DNA of 7,761 nucleotides. It comes from an uncultured Lachnospiraceae bacterium (GTDB taxonomy: Bacteria; Bacillota; Clostridia; Lachnospirales; Lachnospiraceae). The position numbers and the translations under genes were made by a program. Positions 5,527 through 7,761 of the stretch are shown here, piece by piece; position 1 is the stretch's first letter, and every line of letters starts with the position of its first letter. The notes beneath the pieces were generated by a model, which was not told the DNA's origin, ran no database searches, and saw only the letters and a program-made list of their open reading frames with translations. Where the stretch lies: the NCBI GenBank assembly GCA_902783395.1, contig CACZRA010000317.1:1-7761 (forward strand), in the 5' to 3' direction.

Positions 5527-7761
5527 ATGGCACAGCGAACAGACATCCACAAGGTACTTATAATCGGATCGGGGCCCATAATAATCGGACAGGCCTGCGA
5601 GTTTGATTATTCGGGCACACAGGCCTGCAAGGCACTAAAAAGCCTGGGCTATGAGATAGTGCTCGTAAACTCGAACCCGGCCACTATCATGACGGATCCG
5701 GAAACGGCTGACGTGACCTATATAGAGCCTCTGAATGTGGACAGGCTTACCCAGATCATAGAAAAAGAAAGACCGGACGCCCTGCTGCCTAACCTCGGCG
5801 GGCAGAGCGGTCTCAATCTCTGCTCGGAGCTTTATAAGGCGGGAGTTCTCGACAAGTACAACGTCAAGGTCATAGGCGTACAGGTGGATGCCATAGAGCG
5901 CGGTGAGGACAGGGTCGAATTCAAAAAAACCATGGACAGCCTGGGCATCGAGATGGCGCGCTCGGAGGTTTCGTATTCAGTGGAAGAAGCGCTGAAGATA
6001 GCTGAGGAGCTGGGCTATCCGGTAGTATTGAGACCCGCCTATACCATGGGAGGCGCAGGAGGAGGTCTCGTATACAATAAGGAAGAATTAAAGACTGTCT
6101 GTGCAAGAGGCCTGCAGGCTTCCATAGTTCATCAGGTACTCGTGGAGGAGTGCGTATCAGGCTGGGAAGAGCTGGAGCTCGAGGTCGTCCGTGATAAGGA
6201 CAACAACATGATCACGGTCTGCTTCATTGAAAATGTGGATCCCATGGGAGTCCATACGGGAGATTCCTTCTGTACCGCACCCATGCTCACTATATCCGAA
6301 GAGGTGCAGAAAAAGCTTCAGGAGCAGGCATACAAGATAGTCGAGCACATCGGAGTCATAGGCGGGACTAACGTTCAGTTCGCTCATGATCCCAAGACCG
6401 GGCGCATCATAGTCATCGAGATAAATCCCCGGACCTCAAGATCATCAGCCCTTGCTTCCAAGGCGACCGGATTCCCGATAGCGCTCGTATCCGCGAAGCT
6501 TGCGACAGGGCTTACGCTTAAAGAGATCAAGGACAGCGTATGGGGTGACCTTTCGCAGTACAAGCCCGGCGGCGACTTTGTGGTAGTTAAATTCGCAAGA
6601 TGGGCATTTGAAAAATTCAAGGGAGTGGACGATAAGCTCGGAACCCAGATGAGAGCCGTGGGTGAGGTTATGTCCATAGGAAAGAATTATAAGGAAGCTT
6701 TCCAGAAGGCTATAAGGTCTCTGGAAAAGGGAAGATATGGCCTCGGACATGTAGGAGGCTATGATACCCTTACGAAGAAGGAGCTGCTGACCAGGCTCGC
6801 AACCCCTAATTCCGAAAGACATTTCCAGATGTATGAGGCTCTGAGAAAAGGGATCTCGGTAGACGAGGTATATGAGGCTACCCATGTAAAGAGGTATTTC
6901 ATTGAGCAGATGAAGGAGCTCGTGGAAGAAGAGGAAGCCCTTTTAAGCCACATGGGCTCGATGCCCCCGGATGAGGAGCTTATCAAGGCAAAGAAGGACG
7001 GCTTCTCCGACAGATATCTCGCGGGACTTCTTGACCTCTCCGAGGATGAGATAAGGAATAAGAGGGAATCCCTCGGAGTACGGGAGGTCTTTGAAGCAGT
7101 CCATGTATCCGGCACAGAGGACAGCGCATATTATTACTCAACGTACAACTCGGAAAAGGGCACGGAGATAAAGGATGCCGGGAAAAAGAAGATAATGATC
7201 CTGGGCGGCGGACCGAACCGCATAGGGCAGGGTATAGAATTTGATTACTGCTGCGTACATGCCGCAAAGAGCCTGAAAAAGCTGGGCTTTGAAACCATCA
7301 TTGTTAACTGTAATCCCGAGACGGTATCCACGGATTATGATACCTCCGACAGACTTTATTTCGAACCGCTCACACAGGAGGATGTCCTTTCGATATATGC
7401 AGTCGAGAAGCCTGACGGCGTAATAGCGCAGTTTGGCGGCCAGACACCGCTTAACCTGGCAGCCTCGCTCAAGAAAAACGGTGTAAATATCCTCGGAACT
7501 TCTCCCGAAGTCATCGATCTTGCGGAAGACAGGGATCAGTTCCGGAATATGATGGATAAGCTTAATATACCCATGCCCGAATCGGGTATGGCAACGACGG
7601 TTGAGGAAGCAAAAGCCGTGGCTGCGGAGATATCCTATCCCGTCATGGTGCGTCCGTCCTATGTCCTCGGGGGAAGAGGCATGGAGGTCGTATATGATGA
7701 TGACCAGATGGAGGAATACATGAAGGCCGCCGTGGGAGTCACACCGGACAGGCCGATCCTG
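5527..7761 (+). CDS. carB: Carbamoyl-phosphate synthase large subunit, 3' end outside window
   Basis: CarB makes carbamoyl phosphate from bicarbonate, two ATP and ammonia passed from glutamine by the small subunit CarA, feeding pyrimidine and arginine synthesis. The frame is open for 745 codons to the right edge; family members have about 1070. The first half starts with GSGPIIIGQACEFDYSG (residues 14-30) and has a complete ATP-grasp site: R129, R169, the glycine loop MGGAGGG at 174-180, E215, Q284, E298 and N300 at positions nearly identical to the E. coli enzyme. About 400-550 is the oligomerisation domain. The second synthetase half begins near 552 with KIMILGGGPNRIGQG and reaches the RPSYVLGGRGME loop. 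The rest of the second ATP-grasp and the allosteric domain lie outside. No carA is found upstream: the neighbour is thrS, behind a terminator. No PyrR-type attenuator is visible in the 77-nt spacer. The identification is secure; regulation is unclear. Confidence 0.96.
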   Translation, partial: MAQRTDIHKVLIIGSGPIIIGQACEFDYSGTQACKALKSLGYEIVLVNSNPATIMTDPETADVTYIEPLNVDRLTQIIEKERPDALLPNLGGQSGLNLCSELYKAGVLDKYNVKVIGVQVDAIERGEDRVEFKKTMDSLGIEMARSEVSYSVEEALKIAEELGYPVVLRPAYTMGGAGGGLVYNKEELKTVCARGLQASIVHQVLVEECVSGWEELELEVVRDKDNNMITVCFIENVDPMGVHTGDSFCTAPMLTISEEVQKKLQEQAYKIVEHIGVIGGTNVQFAHDPKTGRIIVIEINPRTSRSSALASKATGFPIALVSAKLATGLTLKEIKDSVWGDLSQYKPGGDFVVVKFARWAFEKFKGVDDKLGTQMRAVGEVMSIGKNYKEAFQKAIRSLEKGRYGLGHVGGYDTLTKKELLTRLATPNSERHFQMYEALRKGISVDEVYEATHVKRYFIEQMKELVEEEEALLSHMGSMPPDEELIKAKKDGFSDRYLAGLLDLSEDEIRNKRESLGVREVFEAVHVSGTEDSAYYYSTYNSEKGTEIKDAGKKKIMILGGGPNRIGQGIEFDYCCVHAAKSLKKLGFETIIVNCNPETVSTDYDTSDRLYFEPLTQEDVLSIYAVEKPDGVIAQFGGQTPLNLAASLKKNGVNILGTSPEVIDLAEDRDQFRNMMDKLNIPMPESGMATTVEEAKAVAAEISYPVMVRPSYVLGGRGMEVVYDDDQMEEYMKAAVGVTPDRPIL

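Noticed and set aside
4817..5533. 238-codon minus-strand frame opposite thrS
   Set aside because: It lies antisense to conserved ThrS catalytic and anticodon-binding sequence and has no domain signature. Its length is explained by the codon use of thrS.
1..7761. Mobile elements, CRISPR arrays, tRNA or rRNA genes
   Set aside because: No transposase or integrase frame, terminal inverted repeats, regularly spaced repeats, or tRNA-like cloverleaf sequence were seen; nearly all the window is accounted for by three protein genes.

Overview
The window reads as an ordinary chromosomal segment of a Gram-positive anaerobe, most likely a Clostridia/Lachnospiraceae-type Firmicute. This rests on the strong AGGAGG-type ribosome site, the Firmicute-style secretion signal, the large secreted subtilase with tandem bacterial Ig-like domains, the heavy use of ATA (Ile) and AGA/AGG (Arg) codons in thrS and carB, and a TGS-less threonyl-tRNA synthetase. 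The family-level placement is inference; no rRNA or other marker is present.

Layout. Positions 1-3474 (minus strand) hold the first 1158 codons of a very large secreted S8 (subtilisin) protease: signal peptide, a lysine/arginine-free acidic linker, an I9-like propeptide, a catalytic domain with intact Asp/His/Ser/Asn residues, a beta-sandwich module, then a series of Ig-like (BIG_2-type) domains running off the left edge. Positions 3475-3661 form a compact divergent control region: a candidate minus-strand promoter and about 80 nt leader for the protease, a GC hairpin plus T-tract that looks like a plus-strand terminator, and an extended -10 promoter for the rightward genes. Positions 3662-5449 (plus) encode threonyl-tRNA synthetase, without the usual N-terminal TGS domain and without a T-box leader. 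A 77-nt spacer holds a Rho-independent terminator and a candidate promoter overlapping it. Positions 5527-7761 (plus) hold the first 745 codons of the carbamoyl-phosphate synthase large subunit (carB), which runs off the right edge. No carA lies upstream of it.

The three genes share no evident pathway: one is an extracellular protein degrader or surface protein, one charges tRNA-Thr, and one makes carbamoyl phosphate for pyrimidines and arginine. The terminator and separate promoter signals suggest three independent transcription units. I see no mobile element, CRISPR array, RNA gene or attachment site, and no convincing previously undescribed system. The points most worth a second look are the TGS-less, motif-divergent ThrS with its T-box-free leader, the modular protease with its charge-segregated N terminus, and the terminator-like hairpin inside the protease leader. 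Except for the intergenic regions, there is no gene-free stretch; none exceeds 300 bases.
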